A stretch of 31,170 nucleotides of DNA from a virus: the IMG/VR virus record IMGVR_UViG_3300030329_002211, positions 1 through 31,170 of that record; one strand, given 5' to 3'. Below, in pieces: positions 5,601 through 12,980 of this stretch. Made by a program: the position numbers and the translations under genes. The notes below the pieces were generated by a model that saw nothing but the letters and a program-made list of their open reading frames with translations, had not been told where the DNA came from and ran no database searches. The first letter of the stretch is position 1. Each line of letters begins with the position of its first letter.

Positions 5601-6908
5601 TTAAAATGAAGGAAACCATAACGGTACTCCAGATAAATCCCTGTCACAGTACCCACAACTTCTATTATCTATACTGGGTGTGGAGTATACGGCATCCATT
5701 CTGGATAACGTAGTTTTCAAGGCATTCTCATTATCATGCTCCAACTCGTGGGCTATCTCATGAGTTGATAACCCCTTTTCAGAAAATCTCTCATCCTCAA
5801 AAAGTAATGTCACTCTTTTGGGAACTGACAGAGTACCTTTTAACTGGCTGTTTTTAATATCAATTCCCTCAATATTAATTGCCCTGTCCGCCCATGTAAC
5901 TCTAAAAGCAACCGTATCTCTCAGCTTCCCAACATTGGTCTTCCTGTGGTGTAAGGCCACTTCCATATAATTCGACTCTTTTTCCTGATGCTTCTGCAAT
6001 TCAAATGTATTTCTGGGCATATTAACCCAGTAAACAGAGCCAAATGGATTCCTGTTGCTGACCTGCATTGCATTCTTGGTAACGTGTGCCAGAGTCAGAG
6101 TTGTTAAGGGCTTTTCACTATCAGTTAAAGCCCTGAGAGCAGAAAAGAATTTGAGTGTCGCATTGGCGTTCTCTGGTTCTCCACCACAGGCTGGCCCTGC
6201 TGAATCTATCAACAAAAACCTGATATCGTATTCCGCAATCCTGTTTCTAAGTTGCTCCACATCCTGATAGAGAGGCTGAGAGCAGTACCTGTAGTAAATA
6301 TGCCTTGTAGCCCCTTCCAATCCATTGATAATGTCCCTGCTTCTCCTGTAAGTCTCTTCCCATGATGTCTCATAATCGAGAATCATGGCATTCCCACCTT
6401 TAACATCAAAACTGTTGTTAATTCCTATGTTGTTATGGATGGCAGTTGCTATGGATAAACCAAGCATTGATTTCCCAATTCCACCTTCACCATAGAGGAC
6501 TGTCGGAGTTCCCTCATAACATATTCCAGTTACCATCTCAGGCGGTATCTCTGGGGAAGTTCTTTCATTAAGGTCAATGATTGGCTCACCCCTGCGGTGT
6601 TCCCTTAAAACCATCATAGAAACCTGCATCAATCTCTGTTGCCAATCTTCCCTGTTGGATGTTCCGTTCAACTGGGTGATAAGCCCTCTGGGAGAGCGTG
6701 TAAGCGTGTACCTCTGGGGCTGTAATATGTAAGAGCCACCAAGCTCCCCGAAATCCTGTATGAGAATTTCCGCAGTTACGTGACGGTCTCTTTCAGTTTC
6801 GGGAGTATCAATGGTAACTCGCACACCATCGTCCCAATCAATCTGGTACTTTGTGCCGATTTTCTCTAGGTTAGGGGTGGCAAGACCCTCATCTTCATAC
6901 TCATTCAA
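5601..6908 (-). CDS. RepA-like RecA-fold ATPase (probable replicative helicase)
   Basis: At 435 aa it has a RecA-type core of the RepA/AAA_25 kind. Walker A GEGGIGKSML lies at about residues 141-150, a strand with acidic end AMILDYE at about 172-178, and Walker B RFLLIDSAG at about 229-237. TLTLAHVTKN (about 269-278) is followed by FGSVYWVNMPR (about 289-299), like the sensor region of hexameric SF4 ATPases. The C-terminal ~80 residues hold a winged-helix-like segment (GLSTHEIAHELEHDNENALK) and a CGYC pair. It most likely unwinds or loads at the phage origin. Its ATG overlaps the previous stop (ATGA). Confidence 0.8.
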   Translation of the reverse strand: MNEYEDEGLATPNLEKIGTKYQIDWDDGVRVTIDTPETERDRHVTAEILIQDFGELGGSYILQPQRYTLTRSPRGLITQLNGTSNREDWQQRLMQVSMMVLREHRRGEPIIDLNERTSPEIPPEMVTGICYEGTPTVLYGEGGIGKSMLGLSIATAIHNNIGINNSFDVKGGNAMILDYETSWEETYRRSRDIINGLEGATRHIYYRYCSQPLYQDVEQLRNRIAEYDIRFLLIDSAGPACGGEPENANATLKFFSALRALTDSEKPLTTLTLAHVTKNAMQVSNRNPFGSVYWVNMPRNTFELQKHQEKESNYMEVALHHRKTNVGKLRDTVAFRVTWADRAINIEGIDIKNSQLKGTLSVPKRVTLLFEDERFSEKGLSTHEIAHELEHDNENALKTTLSRMDAVYSTPSIDNRSCGYCDRDLSGVPLWFPSF

Positions 6909-7194
6909 TGTTAACTCCTTTTTTAGTTGTCTTCTTTAGACTCTGGGAATTTTGTTGTGGCTGATTATTATAACCATTTTCGGCCTGCTGTTTATCCATC
7001 ACAAGCTCAACCATTTTTTCAAGAGCAGAGAGAAACTCACCCAGAGAAATATCCACTTGCATTTCTCTCATGGTAGCCCATATTTTTGCATTATCTCTAA
7101 GAGTTGCGTGATGAGCGTCCCTCTCCTCTATATACCGTTCTTTCCAGAATCCATCCCAGTTATAGTTGCTCACACTCGACAATCCATCTGGCAA
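6901..7194 (-). CDS. Hypothetical protein upstream of the ATPase
   Basis: A 97-aa (or shorter) helical, Asn/Gln-rich protein: WDGFWKERYIEERDAHHATL, then LGEFLSALEKMVELVMDKQQ. The start is unsure. The TTG at 7194 overlaps the previous gene by 35 bases; an in-frame GTG at 7173 is an alternative. Its end carries the AAAGGAGTTAAC ribosome site of the ATPase and overlaps that start, so the two are coupled. Position suggests a helicase-associated factor; no family recognised. Confidence 0.65.
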   Translation of the reverse strand: MPDGLSSVSNYNWDGFWKERYIEERDAHHATLRDNAKIWATMREMQVDISLGEFLSALEKMVELVMDKQQAENGYNNQPQQNSQSLKKTTKKGVNIE

Positions 7195-7999
7195 AACCTT
7201 CTATTGTTTCATCTGGAAAACGGTCTTCCCATTCCGCCAGAGTGGACAGGCCAATGCCCTTCAGATGTTGCTTCACTCGCTCCTGAGAAATGTCATTGTC
7301 AATTAACCATTCATCAAGTTTCGGACGGTTAATCACTTTACTGGTTGGCGTAAACACTTTGTCAGATTTGTTCCTGACCTGTGTTAACACAGCACCGTCA
7401 ACTGTTAACGCTGACACTAAATCATTGAAGTAAGCAACTGTTCTCTGGTTTAACCAAGTGGCTATTCCTTCAGCAGTTTCTTCCCACCCTTCTTCACATC
7501 CTGCCTGTATGATGGCAGTCCTGTCATTAGAGATTAATTCCCTCCTGAGTTGGGCCATATCCCCAAAGTCCATCCTTGCCAGTTGAGAGGACTTATCAGG
7601 GCTTTCGGGGCTTGCAGTTGGGGCAACAGGCTCTAAATCCCATATATTGCCTGTTTCGGTCTGGTAGAGCGTTTCCGAATGTTCACCAGTAACACCGCTT
7701 ATAGATACTCTGACTATACTCCACCTGTAATTGTAGTTTTGCTCTGGAGTCTTCCCCTGCTTCAATTCACCCCTTTTCAAGGTGACTTTGGCATTCAAAG
7801 TTCCACAGCTTCCATCACAATTGGCCTTCCAATCATCCAACTTGGGACAATGTCCCAGAAGACCTATAGCATTGTATTCTTTCGGGGCAATTGCATCCTC
7901 TATAGGATAGCTCTCCACATACTGGCTCAATGACGGTGCATTAAGCCAGATTCTTTTTCCATCGCTCGCCACAGCGTGGATTACAGCATTAAAATCCAT
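7160..7999 (-). CDS. Hypothetical replication-region protein
   Basis: About 279 aa, beginning MDFNAVIHAVASDGKRIWLN. An N-terminal beta-rich part (GKRIWLNAPSLSQYV, then GTLNAKVTLKRGELKQGK, then WSIVRVSISGVTGE) could be an OB-like or similar nucleic-acid-binding fold with CPKLDDWKANCDGSC as a possible zinc site. It is followed by an acidic/proline linker and a helical C-terminus. I chose ATG 7999, seven bases after AAGGA; TTG 8005 is an alternative. It lies between the HTH gene and the RepA-like ATPase, a common place for single-strand-binding or primase-like partners, but no catalytic motif is seen. Confidence 0.65.
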   Translation of the reverse strand: MDFNAVIHAVASDGKRIWLNAPSLSQYVESYPIEDAIAPKEYNAIGLLGHCPKLDDWKANCDGSCGTLNAKVTLKRGELKQGKTPEQNYNYRWSIVRVSISGVTGEHSETLYQTETGNIWDLEPVAPTASPESPDKSSQLARMDFGDMAQLRRELISNDRTAIIQAGCEEGWEETAEGIATWLNQRTVAYFNDLVSALTVDGAVLTQVRNKSDKVFTPTSKVINRPKLDEWLIDNDISQERVKQHLKGIGLSTLAEWEDRFPDETIEGFARWIVECEQL

Positions 8000-8009
8000 T
8001 TCCAATTCC

Positions 8010-8225
8010 TTAACTCCTTCTAAATGGTTTCGGTATCATCCATATCCCACCACCATTGTGCATGGCAGGCATCAAAACTTTTTCACAGTCTCCAAGCTTG
8101 TCCTTCAGAATCAACTGGTGAACTCTCTGTCTGGAAATGCCGAAATGTTCAGCACACTCCTTCATAGTTCCCCATTGGTCTGGGTCAAACTCTTGGCCTG
8201 TGTTACTAATTATTTTTGAGACCAA
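8010..8225 (-). CDS. Small helix-turn-helix protein
   Basis: A 71-aa protein with a clear HTH at about residues 21-45: TMKECAEHFGISRQRVHQLI, then LKDKLGDCEKVL, as in MerR/Xis-like or plasmid-type DNA-binding domains that use a first-helix ECAEHFGIS. The start is TTG 8225, ten bases after a strong GGAGGTG. It is the first gene of the promoter P5 unit that includes the replication genes. It is the best visible candidate for the regulator of the shared TTGACA dyad promoters, which is inference. Confidence 0.75.
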   Translation of the reverse strand: MVSKIISNTGQEFDPDQWGTMKECAEHFGISRQRVHQLILKDKLGDCEKVLMPAMHNGGGIWMIPKPFRRS

Positions 8226-8276
8226 TTCATAATCACCTCCAAATTATTTAACTCCTTTTTATATCACCTGCAACCT

Positions 8277-8305
8277 ATTTTACTTGGTATATTGACAGTT
8301 GTCAA
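8277..8305 (-). promoter_or_regulatory. Promoter P5 (perfect dyad) abutting the pentamer array
   Basis: -35 TTGACA at 8305-8300 and -10 TAAAAT at 8282-8277, spaced 17, with the full dyad TTGACAACTGTCAA. The last TGNNN pentamer of the array ends at 8306, so the array runs without a gap into the -35 box. The leader 8226-8276 holds a spare AAAAAGGAGTTA and a ten-codon TTG frame (LEVIMNWSQK) before the HTH gene. Confidence 0.85.
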
Positions 8306-8860
8306 TTACACCTCAACTCACATCACCTCACTCCTCGACTCCACCGCAACTCAATTTCAACTCACCTCATCACTCGGCTCCAAACCAAACCACAACAACA
8401 CACCCCATTACTCGCATTCATTTCACATCACCTCACCACTCGACATCAATCTAGTTCATGCCATACCACTTCACCCCTCGACATCTGCTCACGTCACAAC
8501 ATCCCACATCTCGACTTCATTTCAAGCCAGTTCATTGCATACCACGGCACCCCTCGACATCAGTCCACCGCACTCCACTCCTCGACTCCATTCCACTTCA
8601 TTTCAACTCACATCTCGACATCAGTTCACCTCATTCCACAACATCCGACTTCATCCCTCGACTGCAAATCATTACAATTTCACTCCATCTCTCGTCTTCA
8701 ATTCACACCATCTAATTACATTACTCGGCTTCACTCCATATCAGCCCAGAGCAATCCTCGGCTCCATTACAAGTAATATCAAATCTCGGCTTCAAGGCAT
8801 GACCTATCAGACCAATTCTCGGCTCCAAGCCAAGTCACAACAACACACCCCTCGTCTACA
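8306..8860 (-). repeat. Pentamer (TGNNN)n array punctuated by 16 TGRWGYCGAG-like cores
   Basis: Read on the minus strand, this gap is almost wholly TGNNN pentamers, grouped between 16 cores ending in CGAG (plus-strand CTCG at 8334, 8373, 8411, 8439, 8477, 8510, 8553, 8581, 8614, 8657, 8691, 8724, 8757, 8785, 8818, 8851). Core-to-core distances are 39, 38, 28, 38, 33, 43, 28, 33, 43, 34, 33, 33, 28, 33, 33: all 5n+3, with two having one extra base. Each unit is CGAG, three linker bases without C, then 3-6 TGNNN and a TGRWGYCGAG-like core. By my count 78 of 84 pentamers keep TG, while the NNN vary freely. The 5' end overlaps the stop codon of the RAMP-like gene. This is not a CRISPR, iteron or microsatellite of any kind I know. 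Confidence 0.93.
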
Positions 8861-9554
8861 CTTCCACAAACTGCTTTATCTCGTAGCGACCCCAACCCTG
8901 TGACCGTTCAGCACCCATGCCATGTACAGAGCCATATTCCAGTATGCTCTCAATATGACTCATATTTATGATGCCGTCATTCAACAGTTTTATTGTCACT
9001 TCAAAATACGGATTTATCACGTAATCAATGTGCTTGATGGCAGAGCGTGGCCCTTGCCTAGTCATCACCTGTATATACCGCACTTCTGTGTCCACAACCT
9101 CTTTATAAGGCTCCCCATCCTCTTTATATAGAGGAATAAGGTCATCCATCACATAAAGCCTGTTTACAACCTTAGAACGGAAGTTTTTAACATCCTTATG
9201 AAAGTTCTGGACTTGCAAAGCACAGTCCTTTAAATGCCCCCTGACAGAGCGGCCTTCATAGACCAGAGTGTTAGTCACGTTGTGCTTAAAAGTAGACCAA
9301 CTGGGGATGTAGTCCTCATCATCCTCATCCTGTACATCCACCTGACTTACCACCTTGTCCACCAGTTCCTCTACTGGGATTGCGTCCTCTGGTTTCTTGG
9401 TGGGCATTCGATGCTCTAACATCGCCCTGATTTCTGTTTCACTTCTGGGCAACTGCCCACCGAAAAGGCCGTCAATCTGAAACCCTAGCTTGTAGATTTT
9501 CCAGATTGCTTCCTTCTTTTTGCTCTTCACTTCAACCTTAATTTCTTTAGCCAT
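8856..9554 (-). CDS. RAMP (Cas7/Cas6-like)-fold protein, array-associated
   Basis: This 232-aa protein begins with a basic segment and a strand-helix region (WKIYKLGFQIDGLFGGQL). An acidic linker follows (about residues 60-82), then YIPSWSTFKHN and TLVYEGRSVRGHLKDCALQV, recalling the SxKGxLR loop of Cas7-type proteins. The C-terminus has FEVTIKLLNDGIINMSHIES followed by GSVHGMGAERSQGWGRYEI (about 208-226), a GxGxxRxxGxGR motif typical of RAMP RNA-binding proteins. RAMPs bind or cleave RNA, often as filaments. The gene is led by AAAAAGGAGTATTA, preceded by a structured RNA, and its stop codon lies inside the first core of the pentamer array. The fold call rests on motifs only; the family is not named here. 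Confidence 0.6.
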   Translation of the reverse strand: MAKEIKVEVKSKKKEAIWKIYKLGFQIDGLFGGQLPRSETEIRAMLEHRMPTKKPEDAIPVEELVDKVVSQVDVQDEDDEDYIPSWSTFKHNVTNTLVYEGRSVRGHLKDCALQVQNFHKDVKNFRSKVVNRLYVMDDLIPLYKEDGEPYKEVVDTEVRYIQVMTRQGPRSAIKHIDYVINPYFEVTIKLLNDGIINMSHIESILEYGSVHGMGAERSQGWGRYEIKQFVEV

Positions 9555-9599
9555 TAATACTCCTTTTTGTTATTTATTTTGGCTTCCTGATTCTTCTAT

Positions 9600-9775
9600 A
9601 TATCAAGTAGTCTTAGTTAACTTGGTAAGACTACCTGTTATAAGGTGTGGAGACTGGAACTGCCCTGTTCATCGGGTTGCCTTTCCTTCCATGTCTCCAC
9701 TTGCCGATTTCTTTATTCCTTTATCCTTTAGGGGCAGTCCAGTTCGGCTTCTCCCCTGACTCCCTAAAGGGCTAG
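9600..9775 (-). ncRNA. Structured RNA region with alternative pairing
   Basis: Between the 9793-10077 gene and the RAMP-like gene, three stems lie in a row. 9725-9733 pairs with 9762-9770 (extended by 9736-9739/9758-9761). 9647-9654 pairs with 9693-9700 (extended by 9655-9659/9687-9691). 9607-9615 pairs with 9626-9634. In addition 9653-9665 can pair with 9732-9744 (12 bp, one bulge), joining halves of the first two stems, so the first two stems and this pairing exclude each other. No U-tract follows. It could be a riboswitch-like 5' UTR or a free structured RNA. The stems are seen; the role is unknown. Confidence 0.65.
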
Positions 9776-9792
9776 TTGATTACATCGGGCGA

Positions 9793-10077
9793 TTATTCAT
9801 AGGCTTCTCCTTCTAAATATGCAAAGCTGTATACAGTCTTGCGAACTTTGGTCAGAAGATTGTTTATTAATTGCCAATCTTCTCTTTGGTGAGCCAAAGG
9901 TAATTCATCAAAATTGTCCTGTATGGTTGCAAGGTCAGATGCTATTAGACGGAAAGCATTTCTGGCATTTCTTGTGGCATCTTCCACATCCTGTATCGAC
10001 TGTGTGATACTCAATGAAATATCCTTTAGCTCATCCCTCATGGCATCGATAATTGCATCATTTCCTTCATGGCTCAT
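9793..10077 (-). CDS. Hypothetical all-helical protein
   Basis: 94 aa, predicted wholly helical: MSHEGNDAIIDAMRDELKDI, SITQSIQDVEDATRNARNAF, then a short amphipathic C-terminus. It is the first gene after promoter P6, with an AAAAAGGAGTTAG leader, and lies upstream of the structured RNA and RAMP-like gene in the same unit. Coiled-coil-like heptads suggest an oligomer. A small-subunit-like helical partner of the RAMP protein is a possibility from position only. Confidence 0.7.
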   Translation of the reverse strand: MSHEGNDAIIDAMRDELKDISLSITQSIQDVEDATRNARNAFRLIASDLATIQDNFDELPLAHQREDWQLINNLLTKVRKTVYSFAYLEGEAYE

Positions 10078-10116
10078 AACTAACTCCTTTTTGTTAATTT
10101 CTATCTTGATGTAAAG

Positions 10117-10145
10117 AGTGTATATGGTCTATTGACGGTTGTCAA
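10117..10145 (-). promoter_or_regulatory. Promoter P6 (TTGACA dyad family)
   Basis: -35 TTGACA at 10145-10140 and -10 TACACT at 10122-10117, spaced 17, dyad TTGACAACCGTCAA. It drives the helical gene, the structured RNA, the RAMP-like gene and, by read-through, the pentamer array. Confidence 0.75.
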
Positions 10146-10221
10146 GTAGTTATATACATCAATTTAGTTGCTCTATTTGCTCCGTAAATTAATCAAGGTA
10201 TGCTCTGGTACTGGGTTACTG

Positions 10222-10596
10222 CTATAAATCGCTCTCTGCGGCTGTGGACTTACGCTTTTTCAGCCCAAACACCCTGCCGAGTTGCAATTTGGTCTTTAAC
10301 TTGGCTTTTGGAGTAGCGGCATTGTTATAATTCCATTCACCGCCAAAATTTCCAAAAACATCAACGCATCCTTTCTTTTTGCATATTGCAATCGACCAAG
10401 AACCTCTAGGGCTTGCTACTGTCCAGATGTGGCGGCAGTCTTTATCGATTCTCTGTTTATCATCGAGTTCCAGTAACTTCATCCAACCATTGAGAACTTT
10501 TCTGGTGACTCTAAATTTCTTCATTACCTCTTCTTCTGAACTGCCATTAACCAGATAATTCATGGCCTCTACTTTTCTCTGTATCGCTGTTAGCAT
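10222..10596 (-). CDS. HTH and zinc-site hypothetical protein
   Basis: 124 aa. Residues 1-40 form a homeodomain-like HTH (NGSSEEEVMKKFRVTRKVLN, then GWMKLLEL), as in transposase-type or TerS-type DNA-binding domains. The middle has DCRHIWTVASPRG and AICKKKGCVDVFGNFGG, a possible three-Cys/His metal site, and the C-terminus is basic (KAKLKTKLQLGRVFGLKKRK). It is probably DNA-binding; specific role unknown. Led by AAAAGGAGTATTA after a nested hairpin. Confidence 0.7.
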   Translation of the reverse strand: MLTAIQRKVEAMNYLVNGSSEEEVMKKFRVTRKVLNGWMKLLELDDKQRIDKDCRHIWTVASPRGSWSIAICKKKGCVDVFGNFGGEWNYNNAATPKAKLKTKLQLGRVFGLKKRKSTAAESDL

Positions 10597-10620
10597 TAAT
10601 ACTCCTTTTAATCAGCACGA

Positions 10621-10660
10621 GATAGGGAGCAGGTTACTACCTGTATTTGTTCTCCCTATC
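10621..10660 (-). promoter_or_regulatory. Nested intercistronic hairpin
   Basis: GATAGGGAG (10621-10629) pairs with CTCCCTATC (10652-10660), and inside it CAGGT (10630-10634) pairs with ACCTG (10639-10643). It sits between the stop at 10678 and the ribosome site of the 10596 gene. No U-tract, so probably an mRNA processing or stability element. Confidence 0.7.
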
Positions 10661-10677
10661 CCCATGCCGTCTTTAAT

Positions 10678-11595
10678 TTATGCCCTGCCGTTGACTATCA
10701 ACCGCTCAACGTATCTTTCTTTTGTCCATTGGTACACCCCACCTTCATACTTAGATGGGTCAACTTCAAAATGAGTGTTCTGACACCACTTATGAGATTC
10801 CCACTCATAGCCTGTTTCTTTCCCCTCAGATGTATACTGGGTAACCGTAGAAGGTTTGCAGTTGGCTCCGACCTTTGCGTGTCCATGTCTGATGATATGA
10901 GTACACGCCTCACATTGCATGGTTCCCTGCCGATATGTTCTGCCAGTTCTTGGATTTGTAACTCTTCTCTCGGCCTCTGTGTTATGAGTGGGGAAAAACT
11001 CAAAGTCTACGCCTTCCGCTTTCGGAGCATCCGATGGAATATCTAGTTCATCAAAATCCTCAACAAACTCTCTGGCACTACGCCTTGCCCATCCTGCTCC
11101 CCCACCTTGCGTCCTAGCCCAAACGTCATGGTTAGCCTCATCACCCATAGAAGATAGCCAGAAGGCTATCTGTTGGGCTATGTCCCACTTAACCTTGAAA
11201 ACGGTTTTGGTAGGGCTATGCCTGTAAAGATAATTTACATACTGTCCGATTGAACAAAACTCCGAAACGTCATTAGCTCTAGCATTCACCTTGAAACGCC
11301 TATCAGATTCACCCAGATACTCTTCATGAAGTCTGGCTTTTTCTGCATCTAAATCTGTATTCTCATCCGCTGATTCAATCACGGCATCAAACGCTTGCCA
11401 GAACTTTTCGTTCTGTTGCTCTCTGTACTTCCAACCCCTATTAAGAACCTGTATGGCTCTCCTAGACATACAAGAGGGCGTGGGTGGCTCTTCCGTAATG
11501 TTCTGGGTGAACCCAAATTGAGAGGTAGATATTGCAACCATTTGGGTCTTCTCGTCCCACCAACATTTTTTTGCTCTTCCTCGATAATTGCTCAT
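10678..11595 (-). CDS. Hypothetical protein, 305 aa
   Basis: Begins MSNYRGRAKKCWWDEKTQMV. I prefer ATG 11595 to GTG 11604, because the AAGGAGTTA site is too close to the GTG. The N-terminal half is largely helical (RAIQVLNRGWKYREQQNEKF, then SADENTDLDAEKARLHEEY). The C-terminal part is Cys/His-rich (TMQCEACTHIIRHGHAKVG, then HKWCQNTHFEV), a probable zinc site. No catalytic motif or family recognised. It lies alone behind promoter P7, with a hairpin after it. Confidence 0.7.
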   Translation of the reverse strand: MSNYRGRAKKCWWDEKTQMVAISTSQFGFTQNITEEPPTPSCMSRRAIQVLNRGWKYREQQNEKFWQAFDAVIESADENTDLDAEKARLHEEYLGESDRRFKVNARANDVSEFCSIGQYVNYLYRHSPTKTVFKVKWDIAQQIAFWLSSMGDEANHDVWARTQGGGAGWARRSAREFVEDFDELDIPSDAPKAEGVDFEFFPTHNTEAERRVTNPRTGRTYRQGTMQCEACTHIIRHGHAKVGANCKPSTVTQYTSEGKETGYEWESHKWCQNTHFEVDPSKYEGGVYQWTKERYVERLIVNGRA

Positions 11596-11630
11596 TGTTT
11601 TCACTAACTCCTTATTAACTTAATGTAAGC

Positions 11631-11659
11631 ATAGTATCAATATACTTGACAGTTGTCAA
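11631..11659 (-). promoter_or_regulatory. Promoter P7 (perfect dyad)
   Basis: -35 TTGACA at 11659-11654 and -10 TACTAT at 11636-11631, spaced 17, full TTGACAACTGTCAA dyad. It drives the 305-aa gene and the HTH gene after it. Confidence 0.85.
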
Positions 11660-11683
11660 GCGGTTAATTACCGCTATCGTATT

Positions 11684-12910
11684 TCAAGCCAACGCCACTC
11701 TATTTACTATTGTTTGGGCTATCCCATTGAACGTATCATGTTTCTTAACTGTAGCCTTTACTCTGATAATTTCTCCCTCATTTGCCTCTAGTTTTTTAGA
11801 GCCAAACCAGACTATCTGGTTGCCATTCATATTGAACTTATGAAGAACTGATACACCAAATTGGCTCTCGATGTATTTCACCTCAGTTAGAACTACGTTA
11901 TCAAAAACCTCACGCTTTCCAATCTCACCCATGTGAACAGAGGTGTCTACCTGCTCTTTTCGGGCTTCTTCCCTTGCTTTTGTATTTATCATGTTCTGGT
12001 AAGCGATAACACCGCTAACTGCTATTCCTATAGTCCTGCTTGTAGCAAAGCCTTTCTCAGCAATAATTCCAAGATTGTTGAGGTAATCTGTATCAGACCC
12101 TTTTAAAGTTAGCATCCAATCCTTAACTACTTGTGCCTCTGGGCTAAGAGTAGCTTTTGATGTGTTCTTTAATCCTATAAGCACTTTCTGCTTGGTGGTG
12201 TCCTCATCTGTGTAAGAGGTAGTCCAATCATTTGCCATGCCTACTGAAACCCATCCATTGGTTTCCACTTCCCTGTGAGCCAATTCTAAAACGGTGTCTA
12301 AATCAAAAGTTTCTACTGCTTGCCCATAAATGCTGTGAGTGGTTTCAAAATCTGCATCGTTTATAAACGTATGTAAACTTGTCATGTAAGATGCAATTTT
12401 GTTAGGGGAATCCCATCCAAGAAAGTCCTTAATACAAGTTGTGCCAATAACTTTATGGCTACCATCAAGATGCTCTACTATAAAAGCCCCTTTCCTATTC
12501 CTCTTGAGTCCACAATGGTCACATTCTCCATTTTCTACCCTTGCCCTCTCATCATCAGATGCGTTAGCGTGTCCACCAAATTCCATGCCATCTCTGGTTA
12601 CATATACTGTAATAGACCATCCTTTTAGGCTTGGCCCCTGTCCTAAGACTTTAACGTCTACGAACTCAATATTCCTTAGTTTTAAAAACTTTTGATGAGT
12701 AGTGGGCTGACACCCACAGTTGTTATCATGGTGGTGGTCTAGATTCCCATATTCATCAACAACATAGGTTTTAGAATATGTCTCAGAAACTATTTCCATA
12801 GTAGGTAAGTCACATCCTAGTTTTTCTGCTCTTTTTGCAAGTTTTTCAATCTTGCGTTCTAGGGCAAACTTGTTTGCTGTAGGGATACTGAAAATTTCCT
12901 TACCTGTCAT
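11684..12910 (-). CDS. Zinc and OB-like hypothetical phage protein
   Basis: 408 aa. An N-terminal helical region precedes a His/Cys-rich stretch (HHHDNNCGCQ near residue 60). CDHCGLKRNRKGAFIVEH (about 134-151) is followed by VIGTTCIKDFLGW, giving four cysteines of a zinc-binding module that I associate with large uncharacterised phage and plasmid proteins. The C-terminus (GNQIVWFGSKKLEANEGEII, then RVKATVKKHDTFNGIAQTI) looks like an OB-fold, suggesting nucleic-acid binding. Led by AAAAAGGAGTTAGC behind promoter P8. Function unknown. Confidence 0.75.
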   Translation of the reverse strand: MTGKEIFSIPTANKFALERKIEKLAKRAEKLGCDLPTMEIVSETYSKTYVVDEYGNLDHHHDNNCGCQPTTHQKFLKLRNIEFVDVKVLGQGPSLKGWSITVYVTRDGMEFGGHANASDDERARVENGECDHCGLKRNRKGAFIVEHLDGSHKVIGTTCIKDFLGWDSPNKIASYMTSLHTFINDADFETTHSIYGQAVETFDLDTVLELAHREVETNGWVSVGMANDWTTSYTDEDTTKQKVLIGLKNTSKATLSPEAQVVKDWMLTLKGSDTDYLNNLGIIAEKGFATSRTIGIAVSGVIAYQNMINTKAREEARKEQVDTSVHMGEIGKREVFDNVVLTEVKYIESQFGVSVLHKFNMNGNQIVWFGSKKLEANEGEIIRVKATVKKHDTFNGIAQTIVNRVALA

Positions 12911-12951
12911 TTTGCTAACTCCTTTTTACTAATTACTAACTCGATATAGGT

Positions 12952-12980
12952 ATAGTATCAGTAAACTTGACAGTTGTCAA
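12952..12980 (-). promoter_or_regulatory. Promoter P8 (perfect dyad)
   Basis: -35 TTGACA at 12980-12975 and -10 TACTAT at 12957-12952, spaced 17, full dyad. It drives the 408-aa gene. The region around it differs from P7 at only a few bases. Confidence 0.85.

Noticed and set aside
8306-8860. CRISPR array
   Set aside because: The shared core is only about 10 nt and varies, the intervals are 28-43 nt in 5-base steps, and the intervals themselves have a fixed TG phase. No cas1, cas2 or effector genes are seen.
8306-8860. Plain low-complexity or microsatellite DNA
   Set aside because: The pentamers vary freely at three of five positions while TG and the 5n+3 spacing are kept, which slippage alone does not produce.
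8292-8903. A 203-aa plus-strand open frame rich in His, Ser and Thr
   Set aside because: It is open only because the pentamer array puts CA every five bases on the plus strand, which rarely makes stop codons. It has no ribosome site, overlaps promoter P5 and the end of the RAMP-like gene, and shows no protein-like pattern.
10698-11003. 101-aa minus-strand frame inside the 10678-11595 gene
   Set aside because: It is in another frame of a longer gene with a good leader; no ribosome site or motif.
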